Assembly (NCBI GenBank): GCA_963778895.1
Contig: CAVZVZ010000005.1
Span: 1,364,001-1,428,000 of the forward strand
Direction of reading: 5' to 3'
Length of the DNA stretch: 64,000 nt
Source of the DNA: CAVZVZ01 sp963778895
GTDB taxonomy: Bacteria; Actinomycetota; Acidimicrobiia; Acidimicrobiales; Acidimicrobilacustridaceae
Positions 34,736-43,821 of this stretch are shown here, one piece after another (the first letter of the stretch is position 1; each line of letters starts with the position of its first letter). The notes under the pieces were generated by a model. The model saw nothing but the letters and a program-made list of their open reading frames with translations. It searched no databases and was not told where the DNA came from. A program made the position numbers and the translations under genes.

Positions 34736-37326
34736 GTGGCAGTGCCGACAAGCGGTGACGATCGACTGACTTCGGGTGCAGATCGAGGAGCCGAGCCGAC
34801 GTTGATCGGCCGGGCGGCCGAACTCACCCAAGTGCGAACGGCGATCGAGGCAGGGCGCGCCATCGCGCTCGTCGGTCCGGCCGGTGTGGGCAAGACCACC
34901 GTGGCTCGCCGGGCCGCGGCGTGCTGCCGGGCAGCGAGTCTGTCGGGGCGCCGCACTCGACTATCTGCAAGTCCGCTCGTACCTGCCGCTGGCGCGCATC
35001 GTCGGGCGCCCACTGGGCCGAGGTGACGCGGCCGCCATCGCCGACGAGGTACGTCGAGCGGTGGGCAACGCCGTACTGCTGCTCGACGATCTGCAGTGGA
35101 GTGATCGGGACACGATCGAAGCGCTCCCTGCCCTCGCGGCGACCGGACCTCTGATCGTCACCATCCGTCCCGGAGGCGACGCTGCTCTCCGCGCCGTGAA
35201 GCAGATGCACGCGATCGGCGAGGTGATCGACCTCGCGCCGTTGACCGACGCCGAAGTCGACGAGCTGGCGCGCCGGCTGATGCCCCACGACCACGACGGC
35301 CGGGCCGTCACCGTGGCGAGGGCCAGCGGAGGCAACCCGCTTGCGCTCGAGGCCCTCGCGTTCGCACACACCCACGCTGCGGTCGAGCACGCGGACACTC
35401 TGCGTGCGGTGATCGAAGCGTGCCCGCACGACGCTCGCGTCACGCTTGCTCGAATCGGGCTCCGCGATCCCGGGGTCACCCCGGAGACGGCCGGCGTGAG
35501 CGAGCTCGTCGATCGCCGCCTCGCCGAGATCGGCCCGGCGGACGACGTGACCGTGGCGGCCGAGATCTTCGCCGAGATCGCCTTGGCGTCGCTCGACGAT
35601 CCCGAACGCACTGCGTTGCACCGGCGCCGCGCCGAAGCCATCGACGATCCCGGCGAGGCCGCGCTCCACTGGGCCGCGGCCGGTGTCCGATCCGAGGCCT
35701 GCGCCGCGGCGCGCCGAGCGGCAGCGCAGGCAGTGACCGATGCGTCCCGCGCCCAGTTCTTGACCCTCGCGGCCGAGAACGCCCCCGATGAGACGTTGTG
35801 GTCGTCCACGCGGATGGCCGTGCTCGCATGGCTCGATCTCGGTGACCTCCAAGCCACCAAGCCACTGGTGGCCCGGCTCGCGAACCACGAACCGCCCACT
35901 GTCTCGGACGCGATCGACCGCGAGCTGATGCGGGCGCGCTTCGCATTGGAGGAACGCCAATCCCGCGAGTTGCTGGAGATCACCGACGCGACGATCGAGA
36001 CCTACGGGTCTGCCATCAACGCCGAGCAGCAGGTCTCGCTCCTCGTCACCCGCGCCGCAGCCAAGGGCGAGCTCTACGACATCCCCGGCGCGATCGCCGA
36101 CGCGAGGGCCGCCGTCGAGCTCGGCGACGAGCACGGGATCTCGGTGACGAAAGCGGGCGTGATCCTCGCCGCGATCAACATGGTGATCGGCGACGACCGA
36201 TGGCGACGAGATCTCTCCGCGGTGTTCCGTCGCGCCAAACGCGACGGCGAGTACGGCACCGCGTTCGAAGCAGGGCGACTCTCGGCGTTGGCCCGATTCT
36301 TCGACGGCGACGTCGACGGCGGCCTGACGGCGTGCAGCGACATCATCGAGTTGGCGGCGCAACAGAACAATCACTCATGGGACCGTGCCGCTCGAGGCAT
36401 TCGGGCCGCCAATCTCTCCATGATCGAGTTGGCGTCGCCCGCGGTGGTCGACGAGCTGCGCCGCCTGGTCGACGACCCGGCGATGGGCGGGCACCGGCAC
36501 CCGGTGTGCGTGCTCCTCGCCGTGGCCGAGGGCGACCTGGGCAACTTCGCCCGCGCCGACGAGCTCGTGCAGAGCGCCGTCGATCACGCCAAACGTTGGC
36601 GTTCGAAGGATCTCGAGGGCCTGCTGTGGGCCCGTTTCGAGATCGCGTGGAACGCGGGCCGCCTCGATGAGTGCGTCGAGGCGGCCGAGGACCTGCTCGC
36701 CCGGTCCATTCCGCTCGACTTCGGCACCCCGGCCGCCGCCGTCAGCATCCGGTGGGTCGAATGGGAACGCTACGGCGAGTGCTCGCGCGACCCCAGGACC
36801 GTTGGTCATCTACCCGGTGCAACGCGGCTTGCTCGACGAGTCGCGTGCGCTCGAACTGCTGTGCACGCCCGGACGCGAACGCGAAGCCGCCGAGGCGTTT
36901 CTCGAGGCCGCCGCTCTCCACGACCGCTACCTCCGCCGCAATGCGGTGCGTTGCCGATGGGCGGCCGGAGAAGCGTTGCGACGCGCCGGCGACACCGAGG
37001 CCGCGGCGCGACTGCTCGCCGACGCGGCCGCAACCTGCGAACGACATGGCCTGGTGCCACTCGGCCGGCGCGTCGACGCCTCACTGCGCCGATTGGGTGC
37101 GGCTCGGCCTCAACCCGGGGCGAACTGTGCGCACGCCAACGGCGGTCTCACCGCGCGCGAACACGAAGTGCTCACGTTGGTGCGGGCGGGACTCTCGACG
37201 GCGGAGATCGCCGCCCAACTCCACGTTCGGCCCTCCACCGTCGACTCGCACATTCGCAAGTCGATGAAGCGCCTGGGCGCGAGCAATCGCCGCGAAGCAG
37301 CCCTCCTTGCCGACCAACCCGGCTGA
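34736..37326 (+). CDS. LuxR-family ATP-binding (LAL-like) regulator, two frameshifts
   Basis: About 860 aa when joined. N-terminal AAA/NB-ARC-type ATPase: 'LIGRAAELTQVRTAI', Walker A 'ALVGPAGVGKTTVARRAA', Walker B 'AVLLLDDLQWSD'. A long helical TPR-like middle follows, and the C-terminal LuxR helix-turn-helix is 'LTAREHEVLTLVRAGLSTAE', 'VRPSTVDSHIRKSMKRLGA'. Frame breaks lie near 34920-34960 and at 36795, where dropping one A gives 'RDPGPLVIYPVQRG'. LAL regulators sense small molecules through the ATPase/TPR part. The start is uncertain: GTG 34736 or ATG 34679. Confidence 0.8.
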
Positions 37327-37357
37327 ACAGGGCGACCCCACCCGGCGGCGCCTGCCG

Positions 37358-37869
37358 GTGGTGCTCGTCACGGCCAGCGCCGGATCTCTTGCCGCGGCCG
37401 GCGCGACCGCGAGGCTGGCGGGTCTCACCGTCGTCGATGGTTGGTCGGTCGCCGATGAGCCGTGGGATCTCTCGAACGCGGGTCTGGTGGTGCGCGGCCC
37501 GCTCGACGACACCGTGGTCGAGAGCGAGTTGGTCGACGTGGTGGTCCGTGGTGCAGGTGCCATCGTGGGCCTCGATGCTCGACGCGATGGAGGAGCGCGG
37601 CTGATCGACGCGCTACGCCGCGCCGCGCCGGTGCTCGACTGGCGGACCTGTCCCTTCATGCGGCTCGACGCCGAGCAGATCGAACTGCTGCACGCCTTGG
37701 CGGGTGGGCGCAGCGCGCGAGCCGCAGCGCGCGTTCGTTCACGTGTCGGAGCGCACTGCCCATCGACGGATCGCCGACGCTCGCGCGGCGCTCGCCGCTC
37801 CGTCCACGAACACGGCGGCGGCCGAGGTGGACGGCGTCGTGCGCTCGTGGGGTCCCGCGCCGGACCTGA
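37358..37869 (+). CDS. Helix-turn-helix protein following the LuxR gene (frameshifted)
   Basis: About 170 aa. N-terminal Rossmann-like part 'VVLVTASAGSLAAAGATARL' with 'GLVVRGPLDDTVVESELVDV' resembles a receiver-like fold without the phospho-Asp. The C-terminal part 'LDAEQIELLHALAGGRSAR', then in the next frame 'FVHVSERTAHRRIADARAAL', is a LuxR/sigma-4-like helix-turn-helix; the break is near 37725. The end is uncertain: the restored frame runs on into dtd, and I give a TGA at 37867 in another frame as the likeliest stop. Probably works with the preceding regulator. Confidence 0.5.
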
Positions 37870-37878
37870 CAGCGAGGT

Positions 37879-38320
37879 TCAGGTCTCGACGATGCACGGT
37901 CACCGGGCCGTCGTTCACCAACTCGACGGCCATGTCAGCGCCGAACCGCCCGGTTGCCACCGTGGCCCCGAGCCTGCGCAAAGCCTCTCGACGACGCGCT
38001 CGACCAGCGGTTCGGCCTGTTCGGGGCGGGCGGCGGTGATGTAGCTCGGGCGCCGGCCCTTGCGAGTGTCGCCGTACAAGGTGAACTGGCTGATGACGAG
38101 CACTTCGCCGCCGGTGTCGGCCACGGCCAGGTTCATCAGGCCCTGCTCGTCGGACAGCACCCGCAGCCGCCAGAGCTTCTCGGCCAGCCGGTCCGCCGAG
38201 GACGCGTTCGTCGTCGTGAGTGACGCCGACGAGGACGCACAGACCCGGCCCGATGGCGCCGATCACCTCACCGTCGACCGTCACGCTCGCCTGGGTGACG
38301 CGTTGGACCACCGCCCGCAT
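37879..38320 (-). CDS. dtd: D-aminoacyl-tRNA deacylase (three frameshifts)
   Basis: Repaired protein about 147 aa, the normal length. 'MRAVVQRVTQASVTVDGEVI' start, 'LRVLSDEQGLMNLAV', catalytic 'EVLVISQFTLYGDTRKGRRP' (SQFTLY, Thr) and 'GRFGADMAVELVNDGPVTV' (NxGPVT) are all present but in alternating frames. Breaks lie near 38205, 37975 and 37895; removing one C at the last gives 'VTVIVET' and a TGA at 37879. Recycles D-aminoacyl-tRNAs. Housekeeping, so real inactivation is unlikely. Confidence 0.88.
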
Positions 38321-38323
38321 CGG

Positions 38324-39115
38324 TCAGCGGAACCGGGTCGTGACCTGATTGGCCGCGAACCGCTGCAGCGCCATCGGCATCACTCGTACCGAGGACACGA
38401 GCACCTTGTTGTGCCAACCCGGCACCTCGACGGCATCGCCGCGAGCCACCGCGGCGAGCCCCGCCGTTGCGACCTCGTCGGCCGTCTGCCAGAACATGTC
38501 GGGCAGCCCGATCTCGTAGCCACCGCGTTGTTGGAACTCGGTTCGTGTGAGCCCGGGGTGCAGAACGGTGACGGTGACGCCTCGACCCTTGAGCTCGTCG
38601 TGGAGTGATTGGCTGAAGCTCGTGACGTAGGCCTTGGTGGCGGAGTAGTTGGCACTCTCGGGCGCAGGCTGGAACGCCGCGACGGACGAGACGTTGAGGA
38701 TGCCGCCACCGCCGGTCGCCGGCATGCGGCGCGCCGCCGCGTGACATAGGCGCATCAGCGCGAGGACGTTCACTCTGATCTCGGCGTCCTCGTCTTCGAC
38801 CGGGATGTCACCGAACTTGTCGTTGAACCCGTAGCCCGCGTTGTTGATCAACAAGTCGATCGGTTGGTCGACCGACGCCACGCGCTCCTCGACCCTGGCC
38901 AGCTGATCGGCGTCGGCCAAGTCGGCGGCCAGGACGTCGACGTGCACCGGGCCCTTTGCTCGCAGCTCGTCGGCCACCGTCTCGAGCTTGTCGGTCGACC
39001 GGGCCACGAGGACCAGGTGCGTCCCCGCGCGAGCGAGTTGGCGAACGAAGGCCTCACCGATTCCGCCCGACGCGCCGGTGACCAGCGCCCGTTCCCACCG
39101 CGTTGCGTTCGCCAT
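38324..39115 (-). CDS. Short-chain dehydrogenase/reductase
   Basis: 263 aa. 'ALVTGASGGIGEAFVRQLA', 'LLINNAGYGFNDKFG', Ser in 'ILNVSSVAAFQP', YxxxK in 'SANYSATKAYVTSFS'. Resembles the DltE/YqjQ-type SDR group, often active on fatty or steroid-like substrates. Only 3 nt separate its stop from the dtd start, so the two may be co-transcribed. Upstream lie two palindromes (39203-39246) that may control it. Confidence 0.85.
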   Translation of the reverse strand: MANATRWERALVTGASGGIGEAFVRQLARAGTHLVLVARSTDKLETVADELRAKGPVHVDVLAADLADADQLARVEERVASVDQPIDLLINNAGYGFNDKFGDIPVEDEDAEIRVNVLALMRLCHAAARRMPATGGGGILNVSSVAAFQPAPESANYSATKAYVTSFSQSLHDELKGRGVTVTVLHPGLTRTEFQQRGGYEIGLPDMFWQTADEVATAGLAAVARGDAVEVPGWHNKVLVSSVRVMPMALQRFAANQVTTRFR

Positions 39116-39202
39116 GACGAGCTCCTCACCGGTCCGTAGGTCGCGACGCGCGCACGCTATCGGGGGCGGCCGCCGACAACCGCCGAGCGAAGGAAGGCCT
39201 CG

Positions 39203-39246
39203 GTGACCAGGGTCACAAGCCGGTCCCCCGCTTGACCGGGCGGTCA
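39203..39246. promoter_or_regulatory. Two 14-bp palindromes with a shared TGACC half-site
   Basis: GTGACC-AG-GGTCAC (39203-39216) and TGACCG-GG-CGGTCA (39233-39246), centres 30 nt apart, in the 154-nt divergent gap between the SDR and the glycosyltransferase. The second is a typical TetR-type operator shape and lies 24 nt before the glycosyltransferase start. No TetR gene is in the window. Confidence 0.55.
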
Positions 39247-39269
39247 GGGGCTATGAGACTTCACGCTTC

Positions 39270-40700
39270 ATGCCACCTGCGACGAAGCGACCAGACAGCG
39301 CCCTCCCGCGGCCGCAGATCGATGGGGAGCGGACCAACGTCGAGAGGGCGGCCGACGGCGATCTCCCGTTGAGCGTCGCGTTCCTCGCGTACCGCGGCAA
39401 ACCCCACGTCGGAGGGCAGGGTGTCTACACCCGGCACCTCACGAAAGCCCTGGTCGACCTGGGCCATCACGTCGAGGTCCTCGGCGGTCAGCCCTTCCCC
39501 GAGCTCGACGACCGAGTACCGCTCGTCGAGCTACCGAGCCTCGACATCTACAACGAGTACTTCCCGATGCGGATGCCGGGACTCTGGGAGCTGAAGAGCC
39601 TCGGGGATTGGGTCGAGGTGACGTGGTTCTCGTCGGGCACGTTCCCCGAGCCGTTGGCCTTCAGCGTGCGGGCGTATCAACACCTTCGCAAGCGCGTGAA
39701 CCAGTTCGACCTCGTGCAGGACAACCAGTGCCTCGGCTACGGGTTGCTCGGCATCGAACGGTTGGGCCTGCCGGTGCTCGCCACGATCCATCATCCGATC
39801 ACCGTCGACCGCCGCCTCGAGATGGAACATGCCGAGACGGCTTGGCAACGCTTCTCGAAGGGTCGCTGGTACGCCTTCACGAAGATGCAGACCCGAGTGG
39901 CGTCGCGCATGACGCGCGTGCTCACGGTGTCGCAGAACTCGAACAACGACATCCACACCGACCATCACGTACCGCTCGACCGCATGCACGTCGTGCCCGT
40001 CGGTGTCGACCAGAACCTCTTCCGGCCGCTCCCCGACGTCGAGCGGGTGAAGGGTCGCCTCATCACCACTGCGAGCGCCGACGTCACGATGAAGGGCTTG
40101 CGCTACCTGCTCGAAGCAGTCGCCAAGCTCCGTACCGAACGGCACGTCGAGCTGGTCGTCATCGGTCGGCTCAAGGAAGGCGGGCCGTCGGCCCGCACGA
40201 TCGACGAGCTCGGCCTCCGCGACGCGGTCACCTTCGTCACCGGCGTGCCCGAACAGCGGATCATCGAGCTGTACTCCGAGGCCGAGGTCGCGGTGGTTCC
40301 TTCGCTCTACGAAGGATTCTCCTTGCCAGCGATCGAGGCCATGTCCTGCGGTGTACCGCTGGTCGCCACGACGGGTGGGGCGTTACCCGAGGTGGTCGGC
40401 GCCGACAACGAAACCGCACTGGTGGTCGCGCCGGGCGACAGCGACGCCCTGGCGTCGCGGATCCGTACCGCCCTCGACGAGCCCGAGCTGCGCGCGCGTG
40501 TCGGCGCCGCCGGTCGTCAGCGGGTGATCGACCGATGGACGTGGCGTCACACGGCAGTGGGCACGATCGAGCAATACCGAGCCCTGTTGCACGAGTCGGC
40601 GGCCACCCAGGCGCGACGGCCGGGCGGCGCCGGGCACGCACCCCGGTACCGCGGACACGCCCCCCGACGAAGCGGCCAAACCTCAACGGGGAGGGCCTGA
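39270..40700 (+). CDS. GT4-family glycosyltransferase
   Basis: 476 aa. 'SVAFLAYRGKPHVGGQGVYT' carries the G-G-x-x donor/acceptor loop, 'VVPVGVDQNLFRPL' and 'YEGFSLPAIEAMSCGVPLV' (EGFxxPxxEA) the nucleotide-sugar site of retaining GT-B enzymes. Cytoplasmic, probably acting on a lipid or polysaccharide acceptor. First gene of a three-gene operon (40704 methyltransferase 3 nt later, toroid protein overlapping). The Arg/Pro-rich last 25 residues may be disordered. Confidence 0.88.
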   Translation: MPPATKRPDSALPRPQIDGERTNVERAADGDLPLSVAFLAYRGKPHVGGQGVYTRHLTKALVDLGHHVEVLGGQPFPELDDRVPLVELPSLDIYNEYFPMRMPGLWELKSLGDWVEVTWFSSGTFPEPLAFSVRAYQHLRKRVNQFDLVQDNQCLGYGLLGIERLGLPVLATIHHPITVDRRLEMEHAETAWQRFSKGRWYAFTKMQTRVASRMTRVLTVSQNSNNDIHTDHHVPLDRMHVVPVGVDQNLFRPLPDVERVKGRLITTASADVTMKGLRYLLEAVAKLRTERHVELVVIGRLKEGGPSARTIDELGLRDAVTFVTGVPEQRIIELYSEAEVAVVPSLYEGFSLPAIEAMSCGVPLVATTGGALPEVVGADNETALVVAPGDSDALASRIRTALDEPELRARVGAAGRQRVIDRWTWRHTAVGTIEQYRALLHESAATQARRPGGAGHAPRYRGHAPRRSGQTSTGRA

Positions 40701-40703
40701 GCG

Positions 40704-41492
40704 TTGCTCACCGTCGACTATGACCAGCTGGGCCTGCGCGCGGGTGAGCTGCTGTTGGATCTCGGCTGCGGGTTCGGTCGCCACGCGTTCGAAGCGTTCC
40801 GGCGCGGGGCTCGGGTCGTCGCATGCGACATGGCCGTTCCCGAGCTCGCCCAGGTGCGATCGCTGTTCGAGGCCATGGCCCTCGCCGGCGAAGCGTCGCC
40901 CGACGGCATGGCCGTCACGGTGAATGGCGACGCCACGAGGCTGCCGTTCCCCGACGGCGCGTTCGATCGGGTCATCGCGTCCGAGGTGATGGAGCACATC
41001 CCCGACGACCGCGTCGCCCTCGACGAGTTGGTGCGGGTGCTGCGGCCCGGAGGAGTGTTGGCCATCACGATCCCGGCGTGGTTGCCCGAGAAGGTGTGCT
41101 GGATGCTCTCCGACGAGTACTACGCACCGAAGGCGGTCGGCGGGCACGTACGCATCTACAAAGAGGGCGAACTGCGATCGAAGATGAACGACGCGGGGCT
41201 CGAGCCCGGGGCGTCGCATCAAGCCCACGCGCTACACACCCCCTACTGGTGGTTGAAGTGCGCCGTCGGTCCGACGAACGACGACTTCCCACTGGTGAAG
41301 CTCTACAACCGCTTCCTGGTATGGGACATCGAGCAACGTCCCGTGGTCACGCGGGTCGCCGAGCAGATGCTCAACCCGGTGCTGGGCAAGAGCTTGGTGG
41401 TCTACGCGACGAAGCCGGTCGACGGACCTGGGCGCCCTGCTGACAGGGAGCGCGCCAACGGAACAAAGGAGGTCGCTCGTGCGAGTGCCTGA
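40704..41492 (+). CDS. Class I SAM-dependent methyltransferase
   Basis: 262 aa from TTG 40704, 3 nt after the glycosyltransferase. Motif I 'LLLDLGCGFGRHAFEAF', acidic 'VVACDMAVPEL', 'DATRLPFPDGAFDRVIASEV' and 'LRPGGVLAITIPAW' are a standard Methyltransf_11 pattern. 'HALHTPYWWLKCAVG' and C-terminal helices are specific to this operon type. Acceptor unknown, probably the product of the neighbouring glycosyltransferase. Confidence 0.85.
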   Translation: MLTVDYDQLGLRAGELLLDLGCGFGRHAFEAFRRGARVVACDMAVPELAQVRSLFEAMALAGEASPDGMAVTVNGDATRLPFPDGAFDRVIASEVMEHIPDDRVALDELVRVLRPGGVLAITIPAWLPEKVCWMLSDEYYAPKAVGGHVRIYKEGELRSKMNDAGLEPGASHQAHALHTPYWWLKCAVGPTNDDFPLVKLYNRFLVWDIEQRPVVTRVAEQMLNPVLGKSLVVYATKPVDGPGRPADRERANGTKEVARASA

Positions 41493-42558
41493 AGTCAGCG
41501 GTGTGCTCAGCGGCGCCGAGGTCTCGGAAACCGTCGATGCCATCGCCGAGTGGCAGCTGCCGAACGGCATGGTCCCGTGGTTTCCCGGTGGGCACGCCGA
41601 CCCTTGGAACCATGTGGAAGCCGCGATGGCGCTCGCGCTCGGCGGGCGCCGTGGTGACGCGGAGCGCGCCTTCGACTGGCTGGCTTCGGTTCAGCGCAGC
41701 GACGGCTCGTGGCATCAGTACTACCTGGCCGATTCCATCGAGCAGGACAAGCTCGACGCCAACACCATCGCCTACGTGGCTGCGGGTGTGTGGCATCACT
41801 GGCTGCTGTTCAACGATCGCGGTTTCATCGAATCGATGTGGCCGGTCGTCGAACGAGCGATGGACTTCGTGCTCGACCTGCAGACGCCGCGAGGCGAGAT
41901 CATCTGGGCCCGCCACGCCGACGGCACGCCGTGGTCGTTCGCCTTGCTCACCGGCTCGTCGAGCATGTGCCACAGCCTGCGGTGCGCGATCGCGCTGGCC
42001 GAACTGCTCGGCCACGAGCGGCCCGACTGGGAGCTGAGTGCCGCTCGGTTGGCCGATGTCGTTCGTGCCCACCTGCGGGGCGACCTTCCCGATGCCTTCG
42101 CCCCCAAGCACCGCTGGGCGATGGACTGGTACTACCCGGTGCTGGCCGGTGTGTTGGGCGGCGAGGTCGGTCGTGAGCACCTGGATGCTCGTCGTTCGAC
42201 GTTCATCGTCGACGACATGGGTGTGCGGTGCGTGAGCGATCGCCCATGGATCACCGCGGCCGAGACCTGCGAATGCCTGCTCGCCTATCTGTCGGTTGGC
42301 GACCACGACACCGCTCGCACGTTGTTCCGGTGGGCGCAGCAGCTCCGTGCCGACGACGGCCACTACTGGACCGGCATCGTGTTCCCGGAGATGGTTCATT
42401 TCCCCGGCAGCGAGAAGAGCACCTACACCGCGGCATCGATCGTGCTCGCGGCTGACGCGCTCGGCGGTACGAGCCCGGCGTCGGCCCTGTTCGTCGACCA
42501 CGACGCGCTGCCAGGCCTCATGAGCACGGCCGAGATCGTCGACCCCACCCTCGACTGA
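41479..42558 (+). CDS. Alpha/alpha-toroid protein (prenyltransferase/terpene-cyclase or six-hairpin glycosidase fold)
   Basis: 359 aa, GTG start overlapping the methyltransferase end by 14 nt. Regular helical hairpins with QW-like motifs: 'WQLPNGMVPWFPGGHADPWN', 'WLASVQRSDGSWHQYYL', 'TAAETCECLLAYLSVGD', 'EKSTYTAASIVLAADAL'. This fold is shared by terpene cyclases, protein prenyltransferases and unsaturated glucuronyl or mannan hydrolases. The operon with a GT4 and a methyltransferase favours a carbohydrate or polyprenyl-sugar substrate. The catalytic type cannot be decided from sequence alone. Confidence 0.65.
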   Translation: MRVPEVSGVLSGAEVSETVDAIAEWQLPNGMVPWFPGGHADPWNHVEAAMALALGGRRGDAERAFDWLASVQRSDGSWHQYYLADSIEQDKLDANTIAYVAAGVWHHWLLFNDRGFIESMWPVVERAMDFVLDLQTPRGEIIWARHADGTPWSFALLTGSSSMCHSLRCAIALAELLGHERPDWELSAARLADVVRAHLRGDLPDAFAPKHRWAMDWYYPVLAGVLGGEVGREHLDARRSTFIVDDMGVRCVSDRPWITAAETCECLLAYLSVGDHDTARTLFRWAQQLRADDGHYWTGIVFPEMVHFPGSEKSTYTAASIVLAADALGGTSPASALFVDHDALPGLMSTAEIVDPTLD

Positions 42559-42560
42559 AG

Positions 42561-43188
42561 TCAGCGCCAGTTGCGGCGGAGGACTCGCAGCGAACCGACG
42601 GTTCGCTCGTCTTCGAACAACCCCGACTCGACGGCGCGGCAGTAGATCTCGTACGGCGGGCGGCCCCCGTCGGCCGGATCCGGGAACACGTCGTGGATCG
42701 CGAGCAGTCCACCGGGCTCGACCCAGGGAGTCCACGTCTCGTAGTCGCGGTGCGCCGGTTCGGTGCCGTGCCCGCCGTCGATGAACAGCAGGGCGAGCGG
42801 CGTCTGCCAATAGCGGCCGACCGTCGGCGAGTCACCCACCAGCGCCACCACCGAGTCCTCGAGTCCGGCGGCGTGCACGGTGCGGCGGAAGGCGGGCAGC
42901 GTGTCCATCACGCCCAGCTCGGGGTCGACGAGATCGGGCTCGTGCCATTCCCAGCCCGGCTGGTTCTCCTCCGAGCCCCGATGGTGATCGAGGGCGAACA
43001 ACACCGTGTCGCGTTCGGCCGCCGCCGCGCCCAGATAGATCGAGGACTTGCCGCAGTAGCTGCCGATCTCGAGCATCGGCGATCCGCCGACCGGGACCGA
43101 TAGCGCCGGCCTCGTACAACGCCAGGCCTTCGTCGGGCGGCATGAAACCTCGGGCCGCCTCGGCGCGCGCCCGGACCTCGGGATCCAC
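42561..43188 (-). CDS. Class I methyltransferase, Methyltransf_24-like (one frameshift)
   Basis: About 208 aa when joined. GTG 43188 starts 'DPEVRARAEAARGFMPPDEG'; the cofactor part is in the next frame: 'MLEIGSYCGKSSIYLGAAA', 'VLFALDHHRGSEENQPGW', 'LALLFIDGGHGTEPAHRDYE', 'WVEPGGLLAIHDVFPDP'. The break is at 43089-43098; dropping one C gives 'AIGPVGGSPMLEIGSYCGKS'. Such enzymes often modify cell-envelope sugars or lipids. It follows the GtrA gene by 10 nt and converges on the toroid gene. Confidence 0.75.
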
Positions 43189-43198
43189 CGTGACCGGG

Positions 43199-43783
43199 TC
43201 AGCGTCCGTCGGTGGCGCGCCGGCGAGCCGCGTCTTCGGCCTTGCGCACGGCCTCGGGGCCCTCGACGGCCTCGATGAAGTCTTCACCCACGAGCTCCTC
43301 GATGAGCTCGGGACGCTTGGCGAACATCTTCTCCATGAGGAAGAAGCGCACGACCCAGAGAATGCCGAAGGCGAACATGTTCAAGATGTTGGGCAGCAGC
43401 TTCTGGAACAGCGTGAGGTCGGCCACGTTCTCACCGTTCGTGCCGGCGACGGCCGAGCCGACCGCCACCATCACGGTCGAGAACACCAAACCCACACCGA
43501 TGAAGATCCAGAAGGGCAGGACCTCGGTCTTGAAGTGGCTCTTACCCTTGCGGCCCCACACCCACGCCCGGCTCATGTAATACGCGGGCACGGCGCTGAT
43601 GCAGACCGCGAGAACGTTCGACAGCGTCTGGCCGACGTGCAGGATCGCATGGAACAGCAGCAGAAGGCCCTGCCCGACGATCACGTTGACCACCGAGACC
43701 GCGGCGTACTTCGGGCCCTTCTGACGGACCATGTTCTTCGTCTTCTGAACGAAACTCGTTCGCTCAGCCACCGTTGCAGACAT
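43199..43783 (-). CDS. GtrA-like membrane protein
   Basis: 194 aa from ATG 43783. Four membrane segments in the GtrA pattern: 'AAVSVVNVIVGQGLLLLFHA', 'NVLAVCISAVPAYYMSRAWV', 'FWIFIGVGLVFSTVMVAVG', 'FGILWVVRFFLMEKMF'. Family members are thought to move polyprenyl-linked sugars across the membrane. The charged C-terminal tail of about 45 residues is longer than in simple GtrA. Likely co-transcribed with the methyltransferase that follows. Confidence 0.85.
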   Translation of the reverse strand: MSATVAERTSFVQKTKNMVRQKGPKYAAVSVVNVIVGQGLLLLFHAILHVGQTLSNVLAVCISAVPAYYMSRAWVWGRKGKSHFKTEVLPFWIFIGVGLVFSTVMVAVGSAVAGTNGENVADLTLFQKLLPNILNMFAFGILWVVRFFLMEKMFAKRPELIEELVGEDFIEAVEGPEAVRKAEDAARRRATDGR

Positions 43784-43821
43784 CTGTCCTACGCTACCCC
43801 GCGCTCCGGGCTTGCTCCTAG

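Noticed and set aside
35420..36670. Reading frames on both strands within the LuxR gene
   Set aside because: Shadow frames of the regulator; only the regulator frame shows family motifs (Walker A and B, LuxR helix-turn-helix).
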